From contig NC_135149.1 in assembly GCF_050948215.1 (NCBI RefSeq), positions 12,691,001 through 12,755,000 of the forward strand: DNA of 64,000 bases, in the 5' to 3' direction. A program made the position numbers and the translations under genes. Shown here piece by piece: positions 61,561-64,000 of this stretch. Source of the DNA: Halictus rubicundus (taxonomy: Eukaryota; Arthropoda; Insecta; Hymenoptera; Halictidae). Within the stretch, counting starts at the first letter, position 1. Every line of letters begins with the position of its first letter. The notes under the pieces were generated by a model. The model was not told the DNA's origin and did not search any database. It worked only from the letters and a program-made list of their open reading frames with translations.

Positions 61561-64000
61561 CGTAGCTACCGCTGTTAAACTAAGCGAAAGGCATTCTTCG
61601 CTTGCGCAGCAACCAGGCTCTGGTTAGAGGTTCCCGTGGTAGGTACACGCTGGTACTACCAGAGAGATACCCGGGGCACCCTGTTTTAGGTCGGGTATAC
61701 GAGGTCAGCACGCGCTTTGTACTATGCGGGTTAAGTTACTCGTGCACCAAATCGAGCCTTTGTACCTTGTTAAGTTAAAACCTCGCCGGGATTGCTTGTC
61801 TTCCGAACATGGCGCTCGGAGGCAGCCCCGCCGGCTCTCGCAGGAAATGCACGTATACTAAACACCCGAGACGTTGACTAATCCCACACCCGCCCGCCCC
61901 CCCATCTTCGCTACAGTCAATGTTTCGTTTCTCCTGGTACCGTGGTTTTCGCGCCCAACCCTGCACCCGTCGATCGATGAAATATCACCGGCAATTTGTT
62001 CACGATCGGCCGGATCGAACGACACTTTTCACTTTCTGTCGCCGGTCGGACGTGCTAACGTGAGAACGGACCACTCCACGGAACTGCTGTACACCGTTTA
62101 ATTGCCGTGGCTGAGCTGGATTTAATAGCAACGGTTCGGTTCCCGAACCTCCATTCTTTTCTCGTTTGTCAATTTTATAAGACCACTTTTCATTCATTCC
62201 AGTGAACAAGTTACAACTAGAAAAATAATTGCTCCCTGAGAAATGCTGAATTTCTCTACACCCTCCGTCTTTCTCGTGACCCCTTCGTCCACAAGAAACA
62301 TGGAGCAAAGTTCTGAGGAAAGTGTTGAAGCTTCGAATTTTCTGTCACGAGCGCGCACGTCCGCGTCCAGGTTTATCGAAGCATGTGTCCCGGTTAGGCT
62401 CGAGCTTCCTAGCGGTGTAGTCAGCTCATTTTCACAAAGGGAGCTCAAAATGGTCATCCGAGTAACGGGTAACCGAGTCATAGGTTTAATATCGCTTCTT
62501 TGTTCCTCGGACCCAGCCACCTACGATCCCGGTAGCTCGTTAAGTCTCCGTTCTACTAAAAGTCTCTCTCTCTATCTATCTTTCCTCTCGATCCTTTTTC
62601 TCCGTTGCAGGAGGATGCGGACATGGACGACACACAAAAATGATCCCACGGTCCTTTGAGATCGCAGCATCCTTTATTACGGGACGTCTGATTCAGTATC
62701 ACGCCTCGGCCGCGAGAGTCTTCACGGCCCTCTTTTCACGAGGCACAAGACGCTTAACATATGAAAAAGTCTGCCGAGGGGATGAATGGAGGAACGTCGC
62801 TTTTGTTGGAATTACTTCTTCCTTTTCGACCGACCTCCTCCGCCAGAGACGCGACAGGTTCGCGCTATCATGTGGGTGAGGGTGAGGTCAAGCCCGGATA
62901 CACCTTGGCATACATGAATGTTTATTGGGCTTCTCTTCGTCTCCTGTCTTGTCCCTTCAGAGTCCCTGCTCACCATTTTCCCTTAACCTTCTGAGAGAAC
63001 GCGCAACGCGTTCGTGTTGTCTCCTTTAAAAATCGCTCTTTGACGATTAAATTCACTCGTTCAATCTCGCCTCCGTTTAATCGACTTCTCAAAATATTCT
63101 AAGTACGTCCCCTAGAAATCCCTAAAACACCCATGTTTGCCGCTTCAGGTTTGGGAAAATGTGAAGCTGCCTGTTGTACAAAACCCAGTAGTTAGTCTTT
63201 CTGAAAATAGATTGCTTAACAATAAAAGATATCCACCAAGCCCCCATACGTTTGAATGAGAATAATGGTCAACCTAAACCTCACTCCCAATGCATAGCCA
63301 GCATGTGAACATAATATCCAGCGGCAATTGTCTAATCATTTTTTTAATGGTCCATAGCTAAGGATCGCAAACCTACAACACACTCCGAATAGTTTTGCTT
63401 AGGATTATTACATGTAATATAATTTTTAAACTTCCTTTCGGTACAGCAAAATTATTGAAAATCCTATTAATAGGCTTCCGGTAGATGGTTGACTACCTAA
63501 CCACTGAAGCAATTACTCTTCCAAATTTCTAACTGAAGCGTGACCGAATAAATTTGAGAGAAGAAAAAAATTTGAAAAAGAAGAGTCTCGCATGCGTTAC
63601 GTTACAACAACGACTTCTCGGTTCGTTCGAGGCCCCGATTCTCATCTGCTCGGTCGTTCTCTTGTTCTCCAAACAGAAATCGGATCGGAGACGTTCGGCG
63701 TTCGTTGGCGAAAAAGTTGGTACCGGTTTCTTTTGAACCTCGCCACTTGACTCCCCATACGCACAGAAAGAACACAGCCGACGACGTTCACGTCTTCGGG
63801 CCGTACCCTCAATTTCGCTCCCCCTTCCCTGCGCCATGATTCGATTCTTTTATGCGACGATCCACGAGCTACAGCCTCGCCAACCCCTAATGCGGGTTCA
63901 TTATATTCTGGTTCCGGACGTGCGCGCAAAGATCGCGATCGACTCGAGGACTTTTGGGGTGGTCGTACCCGGGGCGGTGTTTTCTGCGCCACATTACGCA
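61561..64000. other. Unannotated spacer to the window end
   Basis: No gene recognised. A splice-acceptor-like sequence ends in TTGCAG at 62,610 and is described among the findings. GC-rich at 61.6-62.1 and 63.7-64.0 kb, AT-rich at 63.1-63.5 kb. Frames up to 138 codons show no domain. Confidence 0.5.

Overview
The window reads as a stretch of animal nuclear DNA, most likely insect and probably hymenopteran. That is an inference. It rests on the absence of any bacterial-style gene layout, the density of short DNA transposons with TA, TTAA and 8-bp target duplications, the long CA and CT/GA microsatellites, the alternation of GC-rich CpG-bearing blocks with AT-rich blocks, and an ACAGGGTG-ended repeat with a GATTTTCTCGA core that I associate from memory with bee and ant genomes. 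I could not check it by search. No open reading frame in 64 kb shows a recognisable cellular protein domain. The only protein-coding trace I recognise is the C-terminal end of a non-LTR retrotransposon, at 38,872-39,134 on the minus strand. The window is best read as a gene desert or the inside of very large introns.

Mobile-element relics form the main content. (1) A Tc1/mariner-like MITE family (called family M here) has TA-flanked CAGTG...CACTG ends and ten copies plus a composite. They lie at 1.7, 18.4, 23.0, 26.4, 28.9-29.3 (composite), 32.7, 34.5, 35.8, 40.7, 42.5 and 54.7 kb. (2) Two longer relatives (family L) at 0.26-0.64 and 55.9-56.6 kb have a different terminal repeat but share internal sequence with M, and the composite links the two families. 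(3) TTAA-flanked piggyBac-type MITEs lie at 12.0, 13.8 and 56.1 kb (one family), at 22.8 kb (second family) and at 47.2 kb (third family). (4) hAT-type MITEs with 8-bp target duplications lie at 6.1, 24.4, 47.7 and 54.6 kb. (5) A long-inverted-repeat TA element lies at 57.8 kb, with a truncated relative at 28.5 kb. (6) A 5'-truncated LINE copy at 38.8-39.1 kb has a perfect 13-bp target duplication.

Several elements are nested, which gives a relative order of insertion: M inside the hAT element at 54.6 kb, M inside the piggyBac MITE at 22.8 kb, and a piggyBac MITE inside the family L copy at 56.1 kb. The paralogous L copy at 0.3 kb keeps the empty TTAA site.

The largest single feature is an uninterrupted (CA)n tract of about 1.19 kb at 19,308-20,498. 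Smaller simple repeats (CT/GA tracts, poly-C/G, GCCGC pentamers, alternating CG/TG) and a GC-rich, CpG-rich block at about 44.6-46.8 kb complete the picture. That block could hold a promoter or a 5' exon, but nothing in the sequence alone proves it.
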